Source: Punica granatum
Taxonomy: Eukaryota; Streptophyta; Magnoliopsida; Myrtales; Lythraceae
Assembly (NCBI RefSeq): GCF_007655135.1
Contig: NC_045129.1
Span: 3,968,001-4,032,000, forward strand
Direction: 5' to 3'
Length of the DNA stretch: 64,000 nucleotides
Every line of letters starts with the position of its first letter. Position 1 is the stretch's first letter. The position numbers and the translations under genes were made by a program. The notes under the pieces are model-generated. The model had not been told where the DNA came from. It saw only the letters and a program-made list of their open reading frames with translations, and did not search any database. Shown in pieces: positions 12,986 through 30,777 of this stretch.

Positions 12986-15842
12986 AATTTCTCAATACAC
13001 AAGACACGAATTTCTCTTAAAAGAAACAAGTTTTGAAAATCACTTGAACCAACTTATATTTGTTACACTTTCTAATTGTTCCTGCGATTTAGATCCTTCT
13101 AAGAAAAAATTCGCAAAACGATCTCGAAGTAGTGTGTATATCTATTACATATATGAAAGTCTGGAGCTTATTATTGTGTTTCTCCACATTTTAAAATTTT
13201 AATTTTACCCTTCAATATATGTAGACAGATTGTTTAATTCATATTTTGTCGATTCAATGTACATGGACATCTTCCTAGACTCCATTCACTCATTCAATGT
13301 ACGAAGACATTTTTTCTATTTTTTATTTAAAATGCAACACGACCATTTGTATTAGTTTCCGTTGAAAGAAAAATAGTGCCTTATATAAATATATATATAT
13401 ATATATATATAACTCACTAAAGTGTTTTCACACTTAGGCTATCAATTGTGCCTCTTAAATCACAATTAAATCATGATGACTTCCCAATTCAAAAGGATAT
13501 GCTACATACACACACACACATATATATATATACCTCTATTTATCATTGTATTTAATAATAAAAATCACTCAATTATATCCAATATAAAATAAATAAAATC
13601 ACACTATCAAAAAATATTGGTGCATTTAATCTATTCAGATTTCTACTTCTATTCTTTTCACCAGACGGTTCTTTTGACCATCTACTTCCTCTCTGCTTGA
13701 CATTTACTTTTCCAAGAGTACTCTTTAAACTTTCAAAAGCATATATCTATATCTCTCCTTCATATAGTTATTATTCAGATTTCTATTTCTACATCTTTTG
13801 AATTCAAAGATTAAATAGATTGATGTATTTTAAATTTTTTGATGAAGTATTTTCCAGATACTTTTAGTCAGGAGATTTATTTTTTTTATTAATTTCAAGG
13901 AGCTTTCTGAGGAAAAAATTCGAGGAGTTTTTATTTACATCTTTTTTGAACTTTCCATTTTATAACTTTTTTAACTGAATTTTTTTTGTTTGTTCATTAC
14001 TTAAAAACGACCGATTATATCCTATTCTTATTTATTAGTGGGGCAGTCTTTTTATTAGTTGTAAAACGATACTTTAAAATCCAACGGGTGCTTATCCATC
14101 TTTGGAGGAGAAACTATTGAAGTTTTTCGTAGATTCAATCGGTTATAATTAGTCAACCGCATATTTTAATTTCTGAAGAACTCATTTGCACTGAAAGAAG
14201 GGCGAAATAATATGTTTCACCAGAAAAAGCCTTTTTCTTTTTATTTCAAGTTGCACCATTTAATATCCAGAAGTTCAATGGGTTCCGATAAATCTTAGTT
14301 TGAGCCTAGGTGATCTTCAAATGCATTAGTTGCATGGATGTATATGCTTTTAGTATATAAAGCTTGTTCTAGGTAACGAATGGACATTTTTTTTGTGAGA
14401 AGACTGATTTAAAAATCTATATTTTGCTATGGTATTTCTCGAAATAATTATGATGGGTTGATATAAATGGGGAGTCATTGTAGAGAAACTTTCGGTATTT
14501 CTGATGGATTATTATCCACAAAAGTTTTATTTAAAATGAGTTCAAGAGTTTTCAACGTAATATTCATCAAAATTTCTTCTAATAATATTTCAAAATACCT
14601 TATAAATAAGATAATGTACAAACAACTTAGCAATGAAAATTTTTCAGAAGGTTCTTGCCAAAAATATTTTTATAAAAAATAAAAGTATACGCTGATCAAA
14701 TTTCCATCGGAAATATTAAACAACAATATAGCTCATGGATTCACATATTTCTTGTAGAAAATTAATTTTCCTAGAATAGGATGGTTTGCCATCAGGTTGT
14801 TTGGTACAGGACCCCACCTGGTTTGATTCATTTCATCATAATTTTTTAAAATATATAATTTCCAACAAAATTCAAATTTTATTTGGCCTCACTAAATATT
14901 CAAAATACGAAAACCAAATATTTCGCTAGAGAAAATAGAAATTCTTCGCTTTCTTTTACTAATTTTTTTATGAAAATTTTATGTTTGAAAAGTAGTCATC
15001 AGAAAGATTTTTAAGAGAAAAGAAGTAAGGATATCCAACGAAATATCCACCTAAAAATTAAATGAAATCCACGAAGAAGAGCAGACTATACTGGCCACTA
15101 AAATAAAGTCAAACATTCCCTTATGAATATATATAGTTTATTAAATATAATCATGCATAATAATAGAATAAATTTTAATTCTTATTTCATTAATATATCG
15201 TACTGCGCTTGCAACACACGCTCCTGCCTACTAGTAGATATATATGTATATATATAAATTGGCCCCAATCCTCATTTTGTCAAATCTTAATAAAGTAAAA
15301 GTGCATCTTTCATAATATGGTATGCATAAAAAAAAAGAATGTGCCTTTCACATAACAAGAATCAATTATAATTAATTTATGATATAGATTGAGTAAATCC
15401 GTTTCATATTTTAATATAATCAAAATAGATATATGATCAACGATAATCAAATCCATACGAACATCTAATTTTTTTCAAATCAAGTACATATTAGACACAT
15501 GATAAATCACATGCTCTAAATGACGGGAGTCTAAAATAAAGTATCAAAATATCAAAAATAAGAAATATATATGAGTGTATTCTTTTTAAGAAATAAATTA
15601 GAACAAGCGCTTTAAATGACAGTAACGAAGGAACGAAAAACTGATGGAGATACAAAGAGAATGGGCAAATAAATACCATAGAAGTCGGAAGAACTTTTTC
15701 TTCCTCTTTTCTTGCATATTTAGCTTTGAATGCAATTTTGGTGTACTCTAATGTTATACAAGTTTTAATATGTACCACAATTTTAGAAATAAACTATTTA
15801 GAAATAAATATATATGTTAATTGTATTAGATCTCTATCACTA
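12986..15842. other. AT-rich intergenic region
   Basis: No gene recognised. It holds (TA)n runs at about 13388-13412 and a mixed CA/TA run at 13508-13533. The eroded fifth copy of the 11.6-kb repeat unit lies near 14220-14320. A Helitron-like 3' terminus lies at 15200-15234. The short open frames here have no recognisable domain. Confidence 0.5.
15200..15234 (+). mobile_element. Helitron-like 3' terminus
   Basis: The segment contains gcgcttgcaacacacgct and ends in CTAG followed by T (CTAG 15231-15234, T 15235). Plant Helitrons commonly end in an imperfect hairpin around a gcaacgcac core, followed within about 10-15 bp by CTRR and inserted next to T. The 5' terminus of this copy was not identified. 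Confidence 0.4.
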
Positions 15843-17626
15843 GGGAAAATAGCTATATGTAGCACAGTTTTTACCTTATTTTCACTTCCTAGCACGTTTT
15901 TTAAAGTTGTCACGATCTAGCACGAATCACCATTTTATTCCGGGATCTAGCACACCGTTAAACTCCGTCTGAAAACCGTTAAATGCCGTTAGACGGAGTT
16001 TAACGGTGTGCTAGATCCGGGAATAAAATGGTGATTCGTGTTAGATCGTGATAACTTTTAAAAACGTGCTAGGAAGTGAAAATAAGATAAAAATTGTGCT
16101 ATATAAGATTTTTTTTCCTTTTTTTTATTTGAAGATTCACAGTTCAGAAAAATCTGAAAAATTAGTGTGGAGCTTTATAATAATATCAGGAACATGGCTT
16201 AAAAGTTTAAACTATTTTTTAGATCGGATGGTTCACAAAAACTATCAAAATCAGAATACCGAAAAAAGGGATAAATATTTTTTATCTGAAAATTCACCAT
16301 TCAGAAAATTTTGGGGTAATAATATCAGGAATATGGGGTAAAAGTTTCATCTCGTTTTGAGATCGGGCGATTCACAAAAATTATCAAAATCGGAACACCG
16401 AAAAGATAGGTAAATATATTTTATCTGAAGATTCACTGCCCAGAAAAATATGAAAATCTATGAGGAGCTTTATAATAATGTTAGGAACATGAGGAAAATT
16501 TTTTATCTTGTTTTAAGATCAGACGGTTCACAAAAACTATCAAAATCAGAGCACAAAAAAGAAGGATAATTATTTTTTATCTGAAGATTTATCGCCCAAA
16601 AAAAATTGAAAATTTTGTATGGAGCTTTATAATAATATCAAGAACGTCGGGTAAAATTTTCACCTCGTTTTGAGATCAGACGATTCACAAAAGTTATCTA
16701 AATCACAACACCGAAAAAAGAGGTAAATATTTTTTATCTGAAAATTCACTATCCAGAAAAATTTGAAAATTAGTGTGGAGGTTTATAATAACATCAGGAA
16801 CATGGGGTAAAAGTTTAATCTCGTTTTGAGATCGAGCGATTCACAAAAACTATCAAAATCGAAACATCGAAAAAGATGGGTAAATATATTTTATCTGAAG
16901 ATTCACCGCCCAAAAAAATCTGAAAATCTGTGAGGAACTTTATAATAATGTTAAGAACATGGGAAAAAAAATCATCTCGTTTTGAGATCGGACAGTTCAC
17001 AAAAACTATCAAAATCAGAGCACCAAAAAGAAGGGTAATTATTTTTTATCTGAAGATTAACCACCCAGAAAATTTTGAAATTTTGTGTAGAGCTTTATAA
17101 TAATATCAGGAATGTGGGGTAAAAGTTTCACCGCGTTTTGAGATCAGACGATTCACAAAAGCTATCTAAATCACAACACTAAAAAAAGATGTAAATATTT
17201 TTTATCTGAAAATTCACCACCCAGAAAAATTTGAAAATTAGTGTGGAGGTTTATAATAACATCAGAAACATGGGGTAAAAGTTTCACCTCATTTTGATAG
17301 CGTACGGTTCACAAAAACTATCAAAATCAGAACACCAAAAAAAGTGATAAATACTTTTTAAGGGAAAATAGCCCTATGTAGTATAGTTTTTACTTTATTT
17401 TTACTTTCTAGCACGTTTTTAAAAGTTATCACGATCTAGCACGAATCACCATTTTATTGCCCGATCTAGCATGCCATTAAACTCCGTCTAACAGTTTTTA
17501 GATGGAGTTTAAGGGTGTGCTAGATCTGGGAATAAAATGGTGATTCGTGCTAGATCGTGACAACTTTTAAAAACGTGCTAGGAAGTAAAAATAAAGTCAG
17601 AATTGTGCTATATGGGCTATTTTCCC
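15843..17626. mobile_element. Composite foldback/Mutator-like element with internal tandem array
   Basis: A 1784-bp insertion flanked by a perfect 9-bp duplication, ctatcacta, at 15834-15842 and 17627-17635, as expected for Mutator-like elements. The outer ends are gggaaaatagc and gctattttccc. Each end is itself a long palindrome of about 265 bp (15843 to about 16110, and about 17361 to 17626), with arms containing cgtgctag, gatctagcacgaatcacc and taaactccgtcta. The centre (about 16120-17355) is a tandem array (separate entry). No transposase frame is visible, so it is non-autonomous. Confidence 0.85.
16120..17355. repeat. Tandem array with three-unit higher-order structure
   Basis: Eight diverged units of about 155-158 bp (one nearer 135), recognisable by ataataatatcaggaacatg near 16178, 16313, 16470, 16630, 16785, 16941, 17098 and 17254. 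Units three apart resemble each other more than neighbours do. 16313 pairs with 16785 (both with atatattttatctgaagatt). 16470 pairs with 16941 (both with gttaggaac/gttaagaac and gagcac). 16630 pairs with 17098 (both with ctaaatcacaacac). The higher-order period is therefore about 470 bp. Each unit contains gattcacaaaa and tatcaaaatc blocks. No coding capacity is apparent. Confidence 0.8.
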
Positions 17627-20027
17627 CTATCACTATAGATCATGCTTTTAATTAAAATTCATTCCTTCAATAATTGCTTGAAATCTATGAGCTTATCGCA
17701 TTGGGTCTTGGATATTGTAATAAATTTCTGAAAATTAGATCAAAAATGTTATTTCTATTTGCCAAACAACGATCCACGGAGTTGCTGCAGGCATTGTCCT
17801 AATATATATAATATCACATGCCATAAAAACTTGAAGAAAAAATCTCAAAAAAAATTATAAGCAAAAATTCAAACTTAGAAGCTTTTAATTATGAAAAAAA
17901 ATCTTAAGTAACCTTCTCTATTAATAATGTGGTGAGAATGTGATGAGTAATTACTTTAATTCTTATTACCTGTAAAAATTTTATTGATTCTTTTTTACGC
18001 AGCAGTGACTTAGAATAATGTGAGGATTCATAGTACCAGGAAAGATGGATTTCACCAATTACACAGAATAAATATGCAGTGCTAACTTGATGATGATGTT
18101 CCAAAAATAGTTAAGCCGCATGTGTCACATGCCCATATGGACCCCACATGTACGGTAATGTCTGTCATCATCATGCATGTCCTCCATTTCTATGGTGTTT
18201 CAATTGAATAATTCTAGATCAGAAAACGTGATTGTGTTAAGAATCGCAGAGAGTGATGTATGATTTCTTCATCCATATTTTCATGCATTAATTAATTTGT
18301 GGAAACAATTCATGCCCATTATGCTCAGACACGTTAAACCCAAATTAATCCCTACACGAAACCGCTCAAATAGGATTGGTGAGATTTGATGATCTCTAAA
18401 CAAATATATGTACAAATCAAATGTTCCTAATAGTGATTTTATACATTTATATTAAATAATTAAATATATACAACCCTCGACAGCTATTTCTTTTTATTCT
18501 TTTTTAAATAATCTTGTTAATATCACTAAGCTTTGTCAAGCCACCAAACAAAGACAAAGTCCTTCTACGTTATATACGCATCTCTTGGCACACACCTAAT
18601 TTCTTGTTCCAATCAATTTATTTATATTTGGCCAAAAAAAATCAATTTATTTATATGTTTGAGGGAATAAAAAGGATCATTATATCTGCATATTCCAATA
18701 TCTTTTAGTACAATGCTATTTTGTCTTGCCATGATAAAATTAATTAACATATATTTGCCACGGTGATCATGTAATGTGTAGAATGATCTCTAATTCCAAT
18801 CACAAGGGCATGTTGTCGTGTTAGTGTACGAGATAATTCATTTTGGCTCCTTATGTTACTCCATTATTCATCCAGTTCGAGAGACATTCATCAAACAACT
18901 GTTGTGTGGTCGAGTCGTTGGGTCCTCCGCATTATCCATTGTCTTCAACACAATTAAGTTCAAAATCTATAAGGGTCGACTTTTCTCTTCTTCATTAGTT
19001 GTATATCGGCCACAATCAATAATCTTCAACTTTATATACAAATTAAGCTCACTATTCAGTTAATTCGGTGAATTGTATCTCTATGTCTCATCCTAAATTT
19101 TATATTTCATGATTGTTTGAATCCTTTCTGTTAGATTTTCATTTCAAACATTCGAACAACTTGTTACGCGTGAACTTGCTAAAGTTACAAATAAGGACAT
19201 CTGCATATAAAGGTGTTATGAGCATGAGAATGACTTGACAGGTACTGCAACCATTGTACTAAGTTTATAATGCTTCGCGCACTCTCTATTTAGTATTATC
19301 TTTTTCGTTGAGACATAAATCAGTTAAGATGTAAACTGACGTATAATATACAAAATGCACTAATATCAAATCAATAACGTACGTTCGGATTGCCGACGAT
19401 TCTCATTATATGGTTAGGGCATTTTTATTAATGCCAGCAAAAGAGGATACTATCATCAGGCGTTATAATTCTAGTTAGGAGCCAATGGACGAGAACAATA
19501 ACTTGGCAGAAATCAATTTGAAGTGTGGGGGGTTCAACACATGGAGAAAGATTGATGCAGACTTATAGGACACCTCCTCACCGCTAATCTCTGTTATGGA
19601 GGATGGTGATCCCTCCCCTCTTCAAAGCATTTATGATTTCCTCTACTCACATTTTGCTTGAGTTGGCCCCAAGCACTCTGGAGCCAAGCAATTCGAGATA
19701 TTGTAGGGTCGATCCTCGTTAATAGGTAGAGAAAAAACGAGTAATATAATATCTTTATTTAAAATAAAATAACACATCAGAAATTTAATATTAACGTATA
19801 TGATGAATTATACGTTAATATCAATGTGAAGGCCTAAAAGAGAGCACGTAAAAAGGGTTAAGCGCATTTTTTTTTTGTAATGGCAATTTCGTAATATAGG
19901 GAGCACCGCAGCTGCACGTTTGTCTGGAGGAAGCTGCAGTAGATGCCAATAACTCCGTTGCCATTTCCGGTTCGTTCTTCCCCCACCCCACCTACACTTA
20001 TACAACATTACCTGAGAAATCTCAGAG

Positions 20028-20043
20028 GGAGAGAGAGAGAGAG
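20028..20043. repeat. (GA)n microsatellite near malic enzyme leader
   Basis: Short gagaga run about 200 bp before the start codon, within purine-rich DNA continuing to about 20080. Confidence 0.8.
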
Positions 20044-20168
20044 CAGAGGAGAAGAAGGGAGAGAGGAGAGAAGAAAGGGGGCCTCCAAGCCTTAAGACTC
20101 TCTCTTCCTTCTTCCTTCCTCTCCACAAAACAGGCACTGAAGCTCGCCAGGCGAAAGACTCTCTCCCC

Positions 20169-20210
20169 CTCTCTCTCTCTCTCTCTCTGTCTGTCTGTCT
20201 GTCTGTCTGT
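20169..20210. repeat. (CT)n(GTCT)n microsatellite in malic enzyme leader
   Basis: A ctctct run passes directly into six gtct/ctgt units. It lies about 35-75 bp upstream of the start codon, so it is probably transcribed as part of the 5' UTR. Pyrimidine-rich leaders are common in plant genes. Confidence 0.85.
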
Positions 20211-20245
20211 CCCTTTGTGTCTCTGTTCAGACATTTCCTCTCGCC

Positions 20246-25810
<5,565 letters not shown>

Positions 25811-28186
25811 ACTGGAGAGAGGAAATTATGTTTTGTTTTGTCATCTTAAATGCGACATTTAATTACTTATCCAAAAAAAAAAAAACAAAGAAATCCAACA
25901 TTTAATTACACTTTTTTTTCGTCTTCTTTTACTTTCCATCAATTTTTTTGGAGTATTTTGGATAAACACAAAAAAAAAAAAATTTGTTGGTGTAGCGGGA
26001 TTATATCTGTAGTGGGGGCAGCATTAGGCCCATAATACAAATGTTTTGATTATTTGAAATTCATAGAAAGTGAATCGAATTTTGTCAAGTAGCAAGTCTG
26101 CAGTTCATAAGCATATCATTTACTTTGAGATTGTTGGTTCTTATTATTCTACAAATGATTGCAAAATTAAGTGAAAATTACACAATTACACGGGCACGGT
26201 GAGCCTGCAAAGTGACCCCCGCACCGTGACTTGGGCTTGTAAATTTCCAGCCAGCGTATTAAGCTAAACTTATGTTCGGCACCACACGGCATAGTATCGG
26301 TATAGCATTTTCCGGCATTGCTAGGGTATATAACAGACCCCTGCTTGATTCATGAAGTGATGTAATGAACCTTTATCGGATTGCTAGGTCATATCGATAT
26401 TCCGATGGAATGGGACATGCAAAGTTTCCCCAAAAAAGAGGAAAGTCTCCCAAATGAGGACCACAGGAAATGGTTTTCCAAGAAATATTTGAATTGGGAG
26501 AAATGGAGAAGGGCATAATGGTAACAAGAAGACCAATTTCCTACTCTACGCATGGAGGCCCAGCCCGAACCATCTGGCCCATTAATGTACGATCATGGGA
26601 TGGTCACAAAGTGGGGCCCATATGCCCATCTTGTCTTGATAGAGAATGAAATGCCATCAAACTCACATGGAACTTCCCCCTTGTGTTGTCTTGTCCACCG
26701 CTTTTGATAAGATTCGGATAGAGGGAGCACATATATGAAGGATGGCTTTGTGGCCCATTTTGTACAATAGGCACAAGATGGAATAAAATACGATGGACAT
26801 TGTACAATTGTTTGCATATTCGACTTAATAATAGACGGAGAATGGAGAAATAAAATGGATATCTATATGAAAAGTCTTTTCAAGACGAATCGAACTTAGA
26901 CCCATTTAAATAATATTACAGATTGAACGAGAGAGGCTGTCGTTGCAATGATAAGATCCATAAGTTTTTTTGGTTAGTGAAATTCTTCAGCGCGAAGTGA
27001 ATTGATTAGTGGATAGGAACGTGACTTGAAATATCCAAAGAATTACAAAATTGCTCTTGTCCATGCATGGAATCTGAGGGCTGACGTGGCCTGAAAATAA
27101 TTGGATCCGAGAACTGAGGGCGGCCACATGCAAATAATACATATGAGTCCATCCAATCAATAAACCCTAACCCCAGATGTATACGTATATAATACATCTG
27201 TTATATATATCTACAAAGAATAGTAAACGATTAAAGTTTCGAGCCTCCGCGTGGAAACTGACCATCCCATATATATATATATATATATATATATATTACA
27301 CAAATAATGACATATGTATATATAACAAAGTATGGATAGACTCTTATCATTCTAAATTCAGGACAACATGCATATCTTCACCTTATAAGATAAGACATCT
27401 GCAATTTATTTTCTCTCCAAAAAATTAGAATAAACAAACAAAAACATATGAGTTATTTGTTTATAATAATTTATAAATAAATATTCAGTGAAAACAAACC
27501 CGCGGACTGGGTTAGCCTGTCATTGTCAGGCATATTATATACATACATTATGTATAAATAAAATGTATCATATTCAAAATAATGACACCAACCCGTACAT
27601 GCACGGGCTATATATGCTAGTAGTTTGATATAGAGAACTCTCGTTCACATATTTTTAGGTCAAGTGGATCACTAATTGATAAAAAAAAAAGAACTACCTA
27701 TTGAATCTATGTGCATGTTCCGTTATGCTTCATTACGATAATTGTACGAATGCATCTAAAGCCTAACCACACAAACACACCCACTCTCCAATGTAGTCAG
27801 ATGATCAAGTTCGTGCTCATGCCAATGGTACAAACAGGACTTACTTGTCCTGATGATAAAATGGCTCTTTCCGCAATAAAGTTAATATGACATAGGCTTG
27901 TGTTCCACGTGTTCTAATTACAATATTGAAGATAAGCATAAGAAATATCAAAAAGAAAAAAAAAAGAAAGTGTAAATTATAATTAAGGTGCATGGTAGTT
28001 GGTACATGTCAGTATTACTCGATCAGGACATATATATTATACATAAATTTTCATTTTTGGGTTTAATAATCATAAATTTTCTTTATATAAGCTGGTTATT
28101 AGTGACGCTGGGAAAATACTTTCTATTGAGTGATAATAAATAAATAAATCACACCGTGTCTAATAACTAATAAAACAAACCTTTTG
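25811..28186. other. Intergenic region downstream of malic enzyme
   Basis: 25811 to about 26050 is likely the malic enzyme 3' UTR. No gene recognised beyond it. It contains a (TA)n run at 27269-27297 and a Helitron-like 3' terminus ending at 27620. The frames at 26593-26817 and 27177-27428 have no recognisable domain. Confidence 0.5.
27590..27620 (+). mobile_element. Helitron-like 3' terminus
   Basis: cccgtacatgcacggg can fold into a short hairpin (CCCGT/ACGGG) and is followed by tatatatg and CTAG at 27617-27620, then T. This matches the usual plant Helitron 3' end. The partner 5' end was not located. Confidence 0.5.
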
Positions 28187-28345
28187 AATCAGACTTTTTC
28201 CTTTTTCCGATAAGGGAGATCATGAGCTTACTATAATGAAATGAAAACCGTAAATATCTTTAATAAATGGACATGAATAGTCATACTTGAGTATCGAATA
28301 TGCGATCTCTTGATTATCAAACGTGGACGTGCCTCACTACGCTAC
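28187..28345 (-). mobile_element. tRNA-derived SINE, family with CCGAAAAA tail
   Basis: Read on the minus strand it starts gtgtagcgtagtgaggcacg (A-box-like), has a B-box-like segment gcatattcgatactc about 40 bp later, and ends tatcggaaaaagg. Two further copies of the family lie at about 29115-29255 and 55131-55273. Target duplications are too eroded here to define the ends exactly. Confidence 0.5.
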
Positions 28346-28388
28346 ACTTTCTTTAATAAATTATTGTTAACTCAAAATCTCACACTTC

Positions 28389-28389
<1 letters not shown>

Positions 28390-28420
<31 letters not shown>
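28390..28420. repeat. (AT)n microsatellite
   Basis: Uninterrupted at dinucleotide run of about 30 bp in intergenic DNA. Confidence 0.9.
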
Positions 28421-28424
<4 letters not shown>

Positions 28425-29114
28425 TTGTTTCATTAAGGAAATAAAAATTCAGCTAAGAATAAGGCTTTGTAGAGTAAGGTCAAAATTGCTTTCTCCATCG
28501 CGCCTTGGCTTTGCATGAAAGGGAAAAGAGTGTGTGGGAATAATGAATATTAGGTAGATTAGATGTGGTTGGCCCCAAAGGGCAAGGATAAATGGATGAA
28601 ATGATGTTTTTGGACAACGAACGAGAAGTGATATGACTTCCCCGATCAGGTGCGGCCAAGCATCTAAACCATAGTTCATAATTTGACGTCTATTCCAATA
28701 TTATTTTGTCATCGAGAGTTTCGGACTCGTTTCTTGAATGTCTGTACACAATATAATTAAATTATTACGGGTAACATGACTTGAAGTATATGGGCCAATA
28801 TATATGGTCCTCTAGTAAACCGTCGGTCATACTCGTATAGATTTTCCTAATAATCAAAGTACTCACGGATGCCTCGGGTGATTTATTTGATGATATTATG
28901 CTAAATTCGTTATTTATTATTGGGGAAGAGACCTTCTAGATTATTCGCCGTGGAGCTCTTTATCAATTTTATCTATTACAATTAATCTCGTGTGATTAAA
29001 AAATAATAACAATAAAAGGTTTTCAAATATTCCTGGAAGCAACCTCCAAGCCTCCCAAGATGATAACATTCTTTATGTCATCTTCTTGGAAAAAGATTAG
29101 TAGAAAAACGGGAT

Positions 29115-29255
29115 TCTCTACTTTTTTTCGGTTATAAATCAGGTCCGTTCATCTAGTATAATGAAAGAGAAATTCTAATAATAAATTAATACTGATAATA
29201 TTACTAAGTATCGAATCTAAAATTTCTTAATTATTAAGTAAAAATATGCGTCACA
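29115..29255 (-). mobile_element. 5'-eroded SINE copy
   Basis: On the minus strand it contains ttttagattcgatacttag (B-box-like), cattatactagatgaac, and ends tttataaccgaaaaaaag. It matches the layout of the copies at 28187-28345 and 55131-55273. The A-box end is eroded (ttgtgacgcat). Confidence 0.4.
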
Positions 29256-30126
29256 ACATATTTTATTATTATTAGTATTTTCAATTTGAATTTGGATATG
29301 CAAATTATAATCGAGGAATCTTGCCATTTAGCTTTGACTTGGAAAATTCATCCTTTCCTCATTGGAAAACTGATGTGTGGTCTTTTTCCAAATGACCCAA
29401 AAAAAATCTCCATAAAATGGGTTGATTTGGACTTTGGAGCCTTCTACTTCCCGTTTTCATGGCCAGTTACAACTCGAGACGATCTTTTCTCCAATAAAAA
29501 AAAATGCATTGCTTCGAAATTTCAGATAACTCTTACTGTTTCTTTTTATGGTTGAATTAGATCTAGTTAAGATGCTCAATTTAAAAATACGTATAATAGC
29601 AGCTGAAAATAAATTTAAGACGGGCGTATCCACGGACAATTATTCTATACTGTCATCAGGAAAAGATTAAGGCATTTTGTTCGTTTTATTTGTTATGATT
29701 ATTTCATCTTTCACGTGGATAAGATAAATATGATAAAATATCTATACGCTCTTTTTTTTCTGAATATTTAATAAAATTTCTGTACGTATGATCATATACT
29801 CGCACATGTTCCACATACCAAACTTCACTTCCTTCCGGATATCAACCTTTTACAGCATTCACACATGTACCCCTTTTCTGGGGAAAAAAATAAGTAATTA
29901 ATCGTGCCACTTTCACCCGCAAAAAGAAAAGAAATTAATCCTACCACTAATAGATGGAAAGTGGCGGAGTTGCTATACCATTTCTTCTATGATATATGGA
30001 AATTTATAACATGATAATTAATCATATATAGTCATAAATATGGTATATTTTATTGAAAGAATATGTTACTTCTATTCGGATGACCAGTACTTGACCTATA
30101 TTTTTGTTTTCTTTGAAGTATTACTT

Positions 30127-30318
30127 TTTTTTTTTGTTAATCCTTGGTGTCCGAGCTTCTATCGATTAATCCCCAAGGCTCCGTGAACCCCCAGCGACGC
30201 ACGGAACGGATAATCACGTCAAAGACGCTCCGGTGGCCCTAAGGGGTTTCGAATTTAGAATCGAATTGATACTTAAACTTTTCATTACCAATAGGCCAAA
30301 CTCCTTGAAGTTTTTTTA
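30127..30318 (-). mobile_element. tRNA-derived SINE with 11-bp target duplication
   Basis: About 192 bp flanked by the exact direct repeat aagtattactt at 30116-30126 and 30319-30329. On the minus strand it starts with an A-box-like segment (ggcctattggtaatga), continues with a B-box-like tctaaattcgaaacccc, and ends in aacaaaaaaaaaa. These are the hallmarks of a tRNA-derived SINE inserted on the minus strand. It belongs to a different family from the SINEs at 28.2 and 46.4 kb. Confidence 0.7.
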
Positions 30319-30744
30319 AAGTATTACTTATTAGTATAGAAATGTCACATATTTCAACGGAATGGAAATAGTACATGCCACACTTGTCTCTATGATTAAA
30401 TTTTGGGATTGCAATTATTTCAATTAACGTACGATTGAATTAGACTTGCCGGACCTCCAACCCTATTCTGCCAACACACCCCACCCCAAAAATAAATAAG
30501 TGAATAAGTTTAAAAATGCCTCTGTTGTTATGTCTCTAACCCCTATTAGAGTTTGCGTGACTCTGAAGTCTGAATAGTGGTATCCGAATTTTTCACGATT
30601 TCAGAAAGAATATCTTAAACATAGAATGCAAATGCCACTTTGATTTATCCACATGATGATAACAAAAGAATGCAATTACTATTCGAATTTATTACATAAG
30701 TTAAATGGTTGTTGACTCAATCTTCTGATTCGCCAACATATGTT

Positions 30745-30777
<33 letters not shown>

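Larger units (their letters stand above)
17636..20245. other. Intergenic region and promoter side of the malic enzyme gene
   Basis: No gene recognised up to about 19900. The short frames at 18514-19063 show no domain. The stretch 19950-20245 is probably the core promoter and 5' leader of the malic enzyme gene: it becomes C/T- and G/A-rich and carries two simple repeats. Confidence 0.5.
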
